From Lycocorax pyrrhopterus obiensis (lineage: Eukaryota; Chordata; Aves; Passeriformes; Paradisaeidae), in NCBI GenBank assembly GCA_014706295.1, contig JACSVZ010000007.1, positions 6,043,699-6,107,698 of the forward strand: a DNA stretch of 64,000 bases, written 5' to 3'. The notes beneath the pieces are model-generated. The model ran no database searches. It saw only the letters and a program-made list of their open reading frames with translations, and was not told the DNA's origin. Shown one piece after another: positions 35,624 to 49,000 of this stretch. The position numbers and the translations under genes were made by a program. The stretch's first letter is position 1, and the number at the start of each line of letters is the position of its first letter.

Positions 35624-37540
35624 GTGAGCCCTGAGTGGGAAGGGCTCTTCCACCCACATCAGCCAAAATCTGAGGTGAAGAGTGTCGCTGTCGCACCGAG
35701 GACGAGTAGAGAAACGACACAAGAGTCCAGGCTCAGGGATAAATGGAAGCAATTTAATATTTTTTCCAAAGGCTTTTATATGTTAGTTTGCAAAAAAATG
35801 CTAAATGGCATAAGGTAATCGGTCCTTTGGCCATCCACTCCTTGAGGGGATTGGGCAAATTCTAAGACACTCATTTCTAAATATTTTTCTAGTTAGAACC
35901 ATAACAATACTGCACAACAACCTGCAGGTGCAAGAAGTTTACAAAACTGTAACATTGTTTTAAATAATTTGCATGGGAAAGACAGAGCTCTCACAAAATG
36001 CTGCAGAGGGCTGAAGAAATTCCCTTCTGAAGCTTTTCTTAGTATCCATAAGGAGCACTGACAGGCTGGCCCTGTGTTCTGACTTCACAGAAATGCAGCT
36101 CTGCAGCCAAAAAGTCAAAAAGTTGCTTAGAATAACAAAATATCCCTGTTTTCTCCAAATAGAAAGCTCTGTTCCATCTGAAATGTAGAACTTATTTCTG
36201 AAATTACATTTTGTTCAGTCAATGCCTCTTTTCACCTTTAAAGCTTAATTTTGGGAGTTCTAAAAATAGAGCACAACTCAAAATGGAAAAAAATTGCATC
36301 TTTGACCCTCATTTGTGAATAATTTTGGTTCAATAACAGTGGCTTTTTGTTAATGACCTCAGCACACCTTGTTAACTATTTATCCAAAATAACTTCCCTG
36401 GGTCTAACCATGGTCCCAGGGCATGTCCACTTCTGTGCTACGTCAAGCTCTAAAGTACCATCCTCTGCCTGTCCCAGTAGCATCACACCACAAAAATACA
36501 AAACTTTCTACTATATTTTCAGTACTCTGCCATTTTTTTTAAACCATACTGTGTCATAACATGAAGCATCTATTATTGCACCAGTCATAAAAGACCTCAG
36601 AGATTTGCAATAGATCGAATGTTGCTAACCCAGTCTGACATCAGAGGACTGAGGTCTAAAATGTTTCCTCTGAGGAACAAATGTCTGTGAATAACTGTAT
36701 TGTGTTAAAAGGTCTGAGAGCAGCCACTTTACGACCTGTCCAGTGCCTGCTTTGAATGTGCTTCCCTGTAGAGGCTCCAGCAGCATTTTATATATTTAAC
36801 AGTTACTATGGAAAGAGATTTTTATCCTGCAGTAACTACTGTCTGGAGGCAATTTCTTGGAATATACTTAATTAAAAACAAAAAAAAAAGCCTTAGGAGA
36901 AATTGCCCCATTATATTTCAAAAACAATTATTTCTGTCATAATTCTGCTGATACTTTATGGGTATTGCCTTGTACTCTTTGCTTAATACAGGTGAAGGGC
37001 TCTCTGCATTCAGGAGGTGCCATGGGCCAGCAGGTGTCATTCTGGGCAAGGACTGACAAACCACAGGTTGCCAGTGCACCACGACTGAACCCTCACTCTC
37101 CACACTCCGTATTCTCTATTGCTACCACCAAAGTAATGGAGCGTCTGAGATGAAAGACAGTAAAAAATTCAGTATCACCCCTATGAATTCTTCTGTTCCA
37201 GCTGCTTTGCTTCTCACTTCAAATTACAATCTTCTGCATAGCCACAATATCCTAAGCAATTGCATCAGAAGTGATTAAGATATTACACAAAAATGAAGGA
37301 TTATCAAACTGAGGGAATCCTGGCTGGAGTACAGAGACGAACAGATGAGTAACTCTGATCCTGCATGGAAAATAAAGAAGTAAAATACATGTTCAACGAA
37401 ATAAACTACCAGCTGTGACACAAATTAGAATTCCTCTCTTGACTTTCCTGGAGCTATGCTGATTTACATCAGGCAAAGATCTGTTCCACGGTTTAGCCTT
37501 GTCATGTATCATCAGTACTTCTTTGCAAATTATTAACTGT
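35624..37540. other. Noncoding stretch, no gene recognised
   Basis: Five further CpG lie at 35,685-35,717, just outside the island. The rest is AT-rich with no recognisable repeat or exon. Confidence 0.6.
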
Positions 37541-38138
37541 GTGCTGGAGGCCAGGAAGGCCAATGCTCTTCTGGGGCGCATCAGAAGGAGTATTCCCAGC
37601 AGGTCAGGGAGTAATCCTGCCCCTCTGCTCAGCCCTGTGAGGCACATCCGGAGTGCTGTGCCCAGTTCTGGGCTCCTCGGGATGAAGAGAGACAAGGAGC
37701 TCCTGGAGCAGGTCCAGTGGAGGGTAACAAAGGGACTGGAGCATCCCTTATGAGGATGGACTGAGGGAGCTGGGCCTGTCCAGCCTCCAGAAGAGATGTC
37801 TGAGAGGAGACCTCATCAATGTGTGTCAGTGTCTGCAGGGAGGGGTCGGAGCATGGACCAGGCTCTGCTCCGTGGTGCCCAGCAATAGCACACGAGGCCA
37901 TGGGCAGAAACTGATCCACAGGAAGTTCCACCTGCACATGAGGAAGAACCTCTTCACTGTGCAGTGACCGAACACTGGAACAGATTGCCCAGGGAGGCTG
38001 TGGAGTCGCCTCACTGAGATATTCCAGAACCATCTGGACACAATCCTGTGCCATGTGCTCTGGGGTGGCCCTGCTTGAGCAGGGAGGCTGGACCAGGTGT
38101 CCCACTGTGGTCCCTTCCATCCTGACCCACCCTGTGAC
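37541..38138 (+). mobile_element. CR1 LINE, 5'-truncated copy of about 600 bp, sense
   Basis: A long colinear match to the CR1 3' region: 'ggccaggaaggccaatgctc', then 'tgtgcccagttctgggctcc', 'gaggaagaacctcttcactg', 'cagggaggctgtggagtcgc' and the 3' 'gtcccttccatcctg...ccctgtgac'. It is non-autonomous because the reverse-transcriptase portion is absent. Minus-strand open frames over it (37629-38141) are antisense to the element and not genes. Many CR1 blocks are close to consensus, suggesting a younger copy than the one at 1-792. That is an impression only. Confidence 0.92.
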
Positions 38139-41100
38139 CATTTTCTGTGTTATTTCAGTTGTCTCTTCACTGCATCATCAGAAACACACTTCAACAGCCA
38201 GGCAGCCTCCTCCCTGATGCCCTCAATTTCAGCCTTACACTACAGTGACTGTCACATAAGACAGTTCTTCTTGAAAAACGAAACACTTCTAAAACAGAAG
38301 TTATTTAGAGCTATACCAGTTATTCACCGAGGATCTGACATATTTGCTTTAAACACCTGTTCTCCCTCTCCTAAACTGTTCCGAGGTTTATCACATTTAG
38401 TAAGCAATACATTTTCAAAATTCTTAGACTCCAGTTGCAGCCCTTTTACCTTCCTGTGTTTAACAGTTCCTGCTTCCATATAATGAGGCTGTGTGTTTTC
38501 CCACTGAAAATGCCCTGAACAGCAAATGACAGCCTTTCATCTCTTTCACATGGCCATCAGACTTCAGTTTGCTAGCCAAAAAATGACGGCACTTCTCATT
38601 TACCACACACATTGAACCTATGCCTCTTATTTTTCTCTCCAGGTTGACTGGAGAAACCACAAGGCAAAGACAGAGGACACAAACAGATGCCTGTACACAA
38701 GCAGTGTTTACCACATGATGCAAACCAGCAGCCCTCAGGTTTATGAAGGCAATTCTCCACAACCCAACAACCATGAAGGCTCCACACTAAAGCTTCAGAC
38801 AAATCCCTTATACCAAAGTCCAAGGTCTCAATACCAAGTCAATGCCCTCCAGGAAGTGCCTATTCTGTATGTTAAAACGGAGATGTTCAAACCATGCACT
38901 CCCTGCAAAAAGAAAACTCTTAGGTGAAAAGATAATGACTGAAGTCAAAATCTGTCCTAGGTAACGTTTGCCAACAGAAAATGACAGTAGGAGGGTATTC
39001 CTTGTGCACGTACAGCATGATGCCTTGCAATATCACTTAAACACACACATCAGCTGGGTCAAGTCCAATTCTCTGCTCTCTCAGGCAATCACATTCTATA
39101 ACCCAGTTCATACAGCCTCCATCATGCTTTTTCCCCCACTAAGAATCCCTAGGTAGTAGTTTGCCTTATGTAATGTGTAAAACTGAGTATCAGAAAGTAT
39201 CAAACCTTTGACAACTTGTGCTGTAATAAGTTCCCTACCAGTACTTGTGATGCTGCCATACACGTGTTGCACTGTATCACACCAAGAGAGAGGCTGTAAG
39301 GCAATAAACTGAAAGGATTTACTTAAATCTTTGGGACCAATGTCACTCTTTTTAATTCATATGTTCGCCATTCTAATTTCCTAAGTAGCTACTTGTATAC
39401 ACAAACTTCTCAGGAGATCATGTTGCTGCAAGTCAGCTTGCACATGCTAGGGGGACAAAGAAAGGGCTACCTTGCCATTTTACAAGTATTTACTGTGAAT
39501 GGCACAAAATCATTTTGGTCGCCTACCAGCTAGGATTACTCCATGTAGTCTTTTGAAAACACGCTTCCTGTGCTGCACATTTGAGACTAAACTGCTGCCA
39601 GAATCACACAAGTGAAAGAAACTGCCCTGCTCCCTTGTGTGAGTCCCTGCATGGAAGGTGTGTGAGAGGATGAGAAGGAATCCCAAAGGGCGTCACTTGT
39701 GTGCAGTTACACTGGACTCACTTTCTGTAGATTCAAGAAAGTATGAGATGATGCTTGGATTGGTTTTCCCCTTCATTCCAGCACTCTGGCATATGCTGAG
39801 CTTTATTGCTTCTGAAAGCACCCTTGCAGCCATGCCATGAGCCTTTACCATCTCCCAGTGACGCAATCCTCACTGCACATTAGCTGCTGTTGGAGTCTCT
39901 CATGCGTACTTGGGCCTGGCTTGAGCAATGTTAAATATGGCTAAAATAATGTTGTTGTGCTGATGGCGACGTTAGTCACATTACAACTGTGCCCAGAGAC
40001 CCCGCCAGGCTGAACCAGACACTCCTGCCCGGCCCTCGGAGCACTCCACACTAATTTACCATGCAGAAGAAACAGAAGAGAAAAAAAATGAAGTTACAAA
40101 GCCTTGCTTAAAGCTCAAAACACATCTTTTGAATCATGGGCCAGTACCCTTTACCAAACCTGGTCCTTCATCCTGCATGTGCACTGAGCAATGAGATACA
40201 ACACAGCGTAAAGCTGCTTTAAATCACATCTCAAAGATTTCTCCAGGGCCTGAGGGTCCCCAGAGCCATTGCCTTGGTGCTGCATCCACCACTTTTAACT
40301 CTCACTGGTTCTCCAGATGGGAAAAAACCTGAGGTACAACTCATCTCAGAGCCCCTCTGTGAACAGAAGTATGGAGCCTGCCAAGTCCTCCCTGCTCCCA
40401 CTTGTTTCAGACCCAAAATGGAAAGTGGGGGAAACTGAAGGTCCGTGCTTGTTTTCTTTCTTCGTTCCTCAGGACCTGAGGAAGTTAAACCACTTCCAAT
40501 GGGGTAAAACCATTCACTCAATTCTATTGTGTGACATCTCATCCACAGTTCTGTTTCTAAGGGCAACAAAATCCCATGATGCAAAAAATGAACGAGTACT
40601 CCCATCCCGCTCATCCCACTGGACACAGAGGCTGACAGAAACAAATGCAAAGTAAATTGCCTATATATTATCAGACAAAGCTGAATCCCACAACAAACAA
40701 GCATTAAATCTGCTTCCTTGCTGCCTAAACCCCAGAACCTCTGAGAAAGAAATAACAAAAAAAAATTTAAAGGCATGCTGAATTACAGCCTATTCAGAGG
40801 CCTGCCATGCAAGGGGCTACCACACCCATAAATATGATGAAACCTACCCAGAAAATATGTTTTTTCTCTCTTTTCAGAATGGGCTGAGGTAAATGAGACT
40901 ATTTGAACTCGTTCTGAGCTGAAATGGCCTGTCTCAGCAGTTCCTGCAGAAATGTCTTGCTTTTGTCTACTACCTTCACCTGTAGCAGGGCTGCCCTCCT
41001 CCTCACACGTGTTTGCAAGGGAAATGAGGCGCCTTACTGTGGTTAAAAAACGACACAATTCTGCAACAATGTCATCACCCCCGATTCAAGCCACGTTTTG

Positions 41101-44100
41101 AGGAATTGCTGTTTCCTCCACCACAGAGCACGCTGCTCATATCGTGGGCTGCATGTACAGGTCAGTGCTGCCATCTCAGACACAGAATATTTACTGTGCT
41201 TCTATGTCCCACTTCAACTGTGTCTTCAACTCCCCACTCATTCACTTCTCAGCATCTGAACAGGCAAACACACCACAGTTCTTCTGGATCATCACTTAAG
41301 TCTCCAATTCACTGACTAGCTCCTCCTGCTGATTTACAGGCTTAAACCTCGGTAACTACCACTGGGTTTGCAATTTCTAAAGCAATCTAATATCAGAGGG
41401 AGTCATTACGTGAAAAAACTGTGCTTCCTACTAATAAAACCCAAGGTTATTCAAAGGTACATAAATACAAGCTCACTCCTGGAGGAGGCAGAAAATTAAT
41501 TTCTGATACATGCATAGTTTACCTAAGCTGCAGGATGACACTTTACACTTGCACAAGATTGGACATCCACCCATTATTGCTGTTGCTTCCTCTATCTGAT
41601 AATTTCCTCCTCAGCTTGTGCTGCTGGTATCCATGGCAGCTGTGCATCCCACCGGGGGCCTGCCGAAAACACCCTCCAAGAGGGGACACACAGAAAGTAC
41701 AGGCAGCGGGCAGAGGAAAGAAATAACACAGGGTTTGGAAGGCAAAAGGGTTGCACTTTGATATTTAATCAGAAAAAGCATGTTAATTAGAGATTACCAA
41801 CAGTGAAATAGGTCAGAATACATAGATATAAGTGATAATTAATGTATCACTAAAATAAATGCTAGAAGCCAAAACCAAAGCAACCCCCAAACAGAAATTC
41901 TGTCAATAATGAGTAAATAGAGAATCCTAATTAAGGTATCACTAATATACATACTAGAAGCCAAAACCAAAGCAACCCCCCAAACAAAAATTCTGTCAAT
42001 AATGAGTAAATAGTGAATCCTGCATACTTTTTATGCATTCTCCTCATATACAGGCAATTGCATCATTAAGAGCCTGTCCAAAGGACATTTCACCACTGGT
42101 ACCCAGAGGGTAGTGGAGAAGAGAGAAAATCCCAGGTGTTTTTTCCAGGGGCTCTTTCCTTAATTCTAGCCACTACCAGCTTTCCCTGGACATAAGTCAG
42201 TCATACAGAGGGAACAAAATTTTGCAAAAATGTCACATCAAGATTCTGCCTGCGAAGACAATTATTTAAAAGTCAATATCTCATGGAGTGGCAGCCAAGT
42301 GGCACAGGGCTCAGGGCTGCCTGGGAGCACAGGGGCAGAGCCAGACTTCAAGCATCACAAGTCTGAGGATTTGCTAAGGCTAGGAAAATGCTAGTATGTA
42401 CAACCAAAACATTCACCAGTAGCACGTAAATCTCCCAGCGGCATTTCTAGTACAAACCAGAGCCAGGCATCCCTCAGTGCTGCTCCACCGGAACACCTGC
42501 ACTATTTCTGTTAAAGGACAAAAACCTTTCCCCAAAATTTTATCATTAAACCCAAATACTATCCTCCTGAACTTCCTCTCGCAGTAAAATGTCATGGAAG
42601 ATGTGAAAAGAAATGTCTGACAAAACAGCCACATGAAAAGAGGCCATTTAAAACCCTGGCTAGTTCATAGAAAGAGATTTAATGATTACAGTATATAATT
42701 GATCAAGGCCTGAAACAATGCCTTATTGGGCTATTTCTGCCAGACATTTATTTTTAAATCTTCCACTAAGAATAAACTGTAACAGGAAACTTCAAGTTCT
42801 GTATTTCATGTGTTAGGTAACTGAAGAGTATTCAATCAACAAAATCCTTAAAAATCACCGAAAATTTATCATTAACTGTGAACTTTTGAGAAAATAAAAC
42901 TGGGTACAGCAATTACTGTTGCCACTACTAAGACGTAAATCAGGGATTTCATGGAGAGGATTAATAACAAAACAAAGCCAACATGTTATCACGATGTTTG
43001 AGGGAGTGAATTTCTCTCCACTGTATTATTTCCATTAATAAACAAGACCAGCGAGAAAAAAACACTGTTTGAGAAATTATCCTGATCAGCAGCTACTTTT
43101 CAACTGTGAAGAAAAATACCCCTGCAGTACTTCTCATGAATGCCAATTAATTTTCTGCAGCAAATCTCAACAGATCTACGGGATCCAGGAGCAGCTTGAA
43201 CCTTTGAGCTGGGGCAGACTGTAAACCCTTGCCAAATTCTTGTTCTGGGAACCACCATATCTACCCAGGGGTGAGATCTAATGCAGTCCCAAGGTCCAGG
43301 AGTCCTTGAGTCACGATCGTCCTTCCGAGGTGCTCATTAGGAAATGCTAATCCTTTTTATGGGGAGGCAGCAAAGTAAAAGAACCATTACTTTGCTGCTT
43401 CCAACAGCTTTACTACTAATTTTTGCATTCCCTTTTCTCCTATTTCATTTTTATCTGTTTTGAATTGCCCGTGATTAAAGCAGTAAGATTAAAAAACACT
43501 CAAAACCTACTTGAGTTACAGAAAACAACAAAAAAAATTCCCACAGACCAAAGAAACGAAAAAACAACAAACAAATGACAAAACCCTTGCCTAAGAGGAA
43601 AATGCGTAGAACTTTTTACTCCTGCTGGTAACTCATGGAGTACAGTTGTGATTAGCCATTAATTATCCATTAATAACAGAACTTTTTTATCATCTCAAAT
43701 GGGGTGGGTGCTTTAACTTGGGAAAAGCCTTTTGAGAACAGTACCTTATCAACAGAAAGTTTGGGTTTGCAATTTATAATCTATTAAACTGTGGCTAGCA
43801 TTTTCTGCCCTCAAAATAAGAGAAAATAGGTTTTCTTCCCTGTTATTTCAGATTCTGAAATTGCATGGCCCCTCTTTTATCTAAAGCTCTCCCTTCAATA
43901 TTTGAATGCGCAGGGCTTTGGCCTGGTTGGGGTACAAACCAATCAATAGCAATGTTCCTGCACCTTAGCTAGCAGAGAAGAAATTCCACAGTGAGGTCTC
44001 CAGGGAAAATGCCAGTATAAAGCAAATTTAAAAGCCACCCCCTTCAAGGCTGAACGTACAAGCCAAAAATTTACTTTTCTATGAGCTTTTCTGACACTGA

Positions 44101-45840
44101 AATGTTCAATAAGTGCCAACAGATAAGAATACGTTCAAACAAACTTATTTTGAATTCAAATATTTGAACAAAGCACTGCATTTTATGTGGGTTTTTCCTA
44201 CTTGCTTTTGCACCCCAAGAAGTTCAAGCCTCCTAGGCAATTGTTATGTGTTAAATCCATGGAAAAATGGGACTTACACTCAACTCTCTAGTTCAAAAGG
44301 AAAAATGGTAAAAACCTAAGCCTTACATTTCAAAACTTCTAGCCTTGCTCTTGAAGCTGGAGGACAGCTGAGATCACCTCCCAAGGCCTCGCAGGAGGAA
44401 ATGCACTTCAGGCTGAGAGCGTGTTTGGGAAGCTGCTCCTGACTCCTCCTCGAGCTGCTCCCCAGCTCCCCTCGGTCACAGGCATCTGCTGTGCGAGCTC
44501 TCTGCTCACCTTCCTCAACAGCACCGCTAATCCAACAAAAGATATTTCCCAACAGCCCTCCTTCCTCTCACTGCAACAAAACATGAGGTCCTTGGGATGT
44601 TCTCAGTGGTCCTGAAGAACTCCGGAAACTCACGAGCTGTGGCAAATCCTGAATGCCAGCTGCTGTGGCTGAATTTGAGTATTTATCTTGCGCCGTTTCC
44701 TAAGCCTGGGCTTCCATTTCTGCTTTTTCCTGCCTGCAGGAACAGCAAAGTAGTTCCCAGATCTTTAGGAAGCTTAATCAATTAAACTCGAGTAATTCAT
44801 GTCTTTAAAACACCTCAGGATTATTAAACAACAAACGGTGCAGAGCTGCATTGATAGGTTAATTTACTTGGATTACATTTGAAGAGAAGATGTGTGAAAG
44901 TATTAAATAAACAACACCACAATTTAATACTAAAAAGCAGCACAGTTAGAGTTATTGCAGCCTGAGATAACAGATAAACAATCAGTATTTCACCCAAACA
45001 GATATACTGTAGTGGAATTACTGAAATTACAATACCTAGTGCTGTTCTTTGGAGAGAACTTCATCGCTGGGAAGGAGCTCTTTTTTACACAAGCACTGCT
45101 GTCTATAAAGTCAGCACAAACACCCTGCTCGAATACATAACCAATTACTTTAATCAGAAACTCCAGCAAACCACCCCCTCAGCCGTGTACATTATACCCA
45201 GAGACAGCACTGATAAGTGCTCATCACAAAATGCTAATTGCATTCCATTAAAAACACTCAAGCAGCCTATATGTTTTCACATATTGCATGCTATTTCTCT
45301 CTAATTGGTCCAAAAGGAATATTTTCCTTTACCTTTGGTTTCCATGTGAACTTCAAAATTGTTCTGGAACTTGACAAAGACAAACACTTTGATGTTTCTT
45401 TGCGTTAGGAAAATCTTTACCCAATAAATTACAATTATGCAAATATTAGCCCCTCTGGGGTATAAGTTCCTCTTCGAGGCATAAGATGATTAGAGCAGAA
45501 AAATTATTAGATTTGTCCATGACCACGCTATACTTTCCTTCCTCAGGAAATTCTGTTATCAAAGAATTTAATCCTATTCCCACTAAAGCAAGTACATTTG
45601 GCCACTGAGTTAAATGGAAAAAGAATTCATTTCACCCATTCAGACAGTCCCCTAAAAGCCTAGATGATAGTAACATCCCTGGCATGAATATTTAGCTCCA
45701 GTTTTTAACACTGTGCTTTCACAGTCGCGAATGACTTCACTCATTCCCTTTCTACCGACGTGAAATCTCAAGCTTTCCTGGAAAACCGCAAAATGCTGCT
45801 AAACCCAGCTGGCAGCTGGACAGGCAGCGTGTAACAACCA
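38139..45840. other. Noncoding stretch, no gene recognised
   Basis: Contains the 92/93-bp duplication at 41844 and an A-rich low-complexity tract at about 43,520-43,590. The longest open frame in the window (181 codons, minus strand, 40231-40776) has no recognisable domain and no flanking splice structure, and is likely chance. Confidence 0.55.
41844..42021. repeat. Tandem duplication, two copies of a 92/93-bp unit
   Basis: Copy 1 begins at 'gtatcac' 41844 and copy 2 at 'gtatcac' 41936. The shared core includes 'agaagccaaaaccaaagcaa' and 'ttctgtcaataatgagtaaa'. Over about 85 compared positions I count six substitutions and one C insertion. No third copy is seen on either side. This looks like a fairly recent single duplication and not an established minisatellite. 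Confidence 0.9.
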
Positions 45841-46060
45841 CATCCCGTGGGAGGCGCGGGGGGATTGCCTGGTGCAGGGGCAGCACACGACGCTGCTTTT
45901 GACATCAGTGCCCAGCGGGTGCTGGCCCCATCTGACGCCCGCGGGGCTCCCGCAGCGATCACAGGATCTGTGCGAGACGGGCACCCGCGGCTGCGGAAGG
46001 AGGGGATGCACATGGAGGAAAGCAGGTTGGTTTCTGCGACCCTGGTTCCGTCACCGAGTC
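45841..46060. promoter_or_regulatory. CpG-dense patch, candidate orphan CpG island
   Basis: By hand count about 16 CpG lie within 155 bp (45845-45998), including cccgcggg and acccgcggctgcgg. The flanks are CpG-poor. Open frames on both strands over it reflect composition. No TATA box, exon or known gene start is recognised. Confidence 0.3.
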
Positions 46061-49000
46061 CTTTCTGTCCCCTTTGCAAGAGGCACAGTTTGTACTCTGC
46101 TCCTGGAGGCTTTATATTAAGCCTAAGAGTCTGTTTAGGTAGCAAGCAGTTTTCTCTGCTCCATCCTTTGCTTGTGTGATTATAAAAGACTCCAGCAGAG
46201 CTTAACCTCCTTTCCCTCGGAGCAGACCAGCTGGTTTGTGAGCTGGTGGAGCTGTTTCCCTACGGGTTTTCTCGTTGCTGAAGACCATAAGACAGCCAGT
46301 CTGAAGGAATGCAAAGGAAGATGGTGCCCCTCACCAGCAAGCACAGCTGATCTGAGCTTGTTTGCAGACATACCAGGCTCTAGCGACGGAAGGAGGAAGC
46401 ATTAGCTGAAATTTAAGGATTTATCTCTAAAACCCGAGGCCAGAGAATATAGCCTCCTGAATAATTTACACATGAGTGTTCTGAAACATATTTTGGAGAA
46501 TGAATTAGGGTAGAGATCAGTGTGGAATTTTTAAGAAAGCTTTTCCTTTATTCATAGAATGAAATGGGAAGTGAATGGTGTTACATGTTCATATTATACA
46601 GAGCATATACTCACTTTGCCAAAGGGTTAGGGTAACTCAAGTGTCTAGCCCAGAAACAGGACAACATGCCAGATTCCAAACACGTTGAGAAGCTTTTGAA
46701 CCATTTTCCAGGAAGGACACTATGATTCCATAAGTTTGAAGTCATGTCACCTACTTTCAGCCCATAACGCCTGCTTAAAATATTTTTATACATACATGAC
46801 TGCATGAAAATAACATATTCCTTTAGAAGCACAACAATAATTATCTAGAACTTTGGGCAGTGCTGATGGGCCTAGAAACATCATGAAGTGTTATGGGAGT
46901 ATTTGATGTTCACACCATCAGGTGGGGGCTCTTGCCAGCCTAGCTCTGGAACACAAGTTTTGCTTGTACTGCTATTACATCTATATTATGTTACACACAC
47001 ACTAATATGGGTATATATGTGTTTATTATGCTACACACTGACTAATTTTGTTCCCCCCTGCCCCCACCCTGATGCTGTATTTTTTTGTACACAGAATTGC
47101 TACTTATGAAGGTAATTAGAGTTCACCAGTACTCACACGAAGAGATTAAGCCAGTGCTGTCTGCTGAATTTAAGTGCAACTCCTGGTCACTTGAACCTGG
47201 AACTTACCATTTCTGGAAGTATTACCTAAATATCTGAAAAAAAAGAAGTTACAAGTTTTGCCCTGGTTTTCTGGGGGAAAAATCCCTTGCAGCAGAGAGG
47301 GATAGCTGAACTCCCAAGGGCTGCAGAAGAGCTCTGGGAACAAGGATACTCTCCTGCTGCCAGTGATGGGCAGGTCTGGCTCTGCCCCAGCCCACGAGCC
47401 TACTGAAGTGCCCATTGTAACTGATCCATGCACTTGAGTACAAAGGAGATTAAATTTTCTTTCTAGTCGACTGAATATGACTCAGTCACTCAGCTTTCTT
47501 TTTTTTTTTTAAGGTTTTTGAAGAGAAAGAGTACAAAAGCTCTGCCAATCATGTTTGCTTTATCTTATCCCATACCCTCCTTCATACAAGAGAAGCTGCA
47601 AAATATTCTTTTTAGCTTGTTTACCTGAAGTTTCACAAAATCCACACCATTTTAAAAGCCCAAAAGCATTTAAGGAGAATGTCTTTGTAAAGCACTGCTA
47701 AAGAACACAAATACACTTTCACAGTGGCCTGTAAGTGCCTTCCTTTACCAGGTAATGAATGTTAAGGTGACAAACGTGTTACAAAATTTTGTCTTGAGAG
47801 CCTTTTCTTAGGTTTTTCACCTTTCCAGTGCTGCAAAGGAAAAACACTATCCAAGAGAACCCTTCTAACCTCGAGAAACATGGCTGGGCATCATCCAGAA
47901 AGGATTTCTTCTCCTCTAGAGAGAAGACTGTAGGTACACTCAGATATTTGCACACCATTCAAACAGAGAATTCGTTCACTCTTATTACTGAGCGACAAAG
48001 CTGACTGAGATTGCAGCTCCAGACTTTGTCCCAGCCAGTCCAGCACAGAGAATGTTTCAGAGGAATACATGACTGCACTAAAATAAACCCCACGCCGCTG
48101 TTGCTGCTGCTAACACAGCTGCAGCTTAACTCCACCCTTACTGAGGGTAATCTGTTGTTCTGTAACTGGTTTCAGCCCGTTCCAAAGTGGCCACTGTAGG
48201 TTGAGGCACGATTCAACAGGGTTAGGGAAAGGAAAATCAGGATCTGCTACTTATTTTGTGCCCTTCATTAGCATCTCAAAGAGAAGCAAAGCAAAATGAG
48301 CGGCTTTAGCAAAATAAAATGTTTAAAAGCATTTTTCCCTTTTTCCCATTTCTTCAGCTTGACGGGGATCTGCCAGAGCATTACACTATAACTATTTGCA
48401 CATGGCCTCTATTAACAAACAGCTCTTAATTTTAACTTTCTCAGCAATACTATCACTTGTTTAAATTGCTTTGGAGGCTCTCCTACCGATTTGAATGGTA
48501 TCTGATCTTAATCAACTTTTCTCACCCTTTTACAAAGAGTTGGTTTCTCACCAATGTACAAATTTGCAAATATTGTGGCAGCTGTTTGGACTTTTACAAA
48601 GAAAAGGACACACTTAACCAGCACACATTTCTAATTTGTGGTCTTCATCAAATCAGCATCAAAAAATGCTAGTACAAAAATTAAAATAAATAAAAATCAA
48701 TTATCTCCTTCATGGCTATTCATCATTCTTGAAAAGTTATCTCCTCACTTATCACTTCCATGGTTTGGGATCTGCTTTTCAAATGTTAAGGCTGTTTTTC
48801 CTTAACTTTCCTCTCAGCAGTGCAGCTTTTCTCCTGCTGGTGATTTTCAGGTAAAGCAAAATTTCAAAACTATAAAAATAAGAACAGCTGGTTTGGACCC
48901 TATTCTCTCTTCCTCCTTACAGACAACAGAAGAAGTTTGACTTACAGACAATTTTCTCTATCCTTGTATATCTGGTAGGAAATCTTTGTTGCTATAATTA

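Noticed and set aside
35095..35720. Two 175-codon minus-strand frames overlapping in different phases
   Set aside because: Two long frames in different phases over the same GC-rich DNA indicate composition bias. At most one could be real, and neither shows a family signature.
37629..38141. 170-codon minus-strand open frame
   Set aside because: It is antisense to the CR1 copy at 37541-38138, and no protein family is recognised.
40231..40776. 181-codon minus-strand open frame, longest in the window
   Set aside because: No domain, signal or splice context is recognised. A frame of this size is plausible by chance in 64 kb on six frames.
48457..48672. Open frame with CKYCGSC and later His/Cys, superficially like a zinc finger
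   Set aside because: Spacing does not fit C2H2, RING or LIM patterns, and there is no neighbouring finger or splice support.
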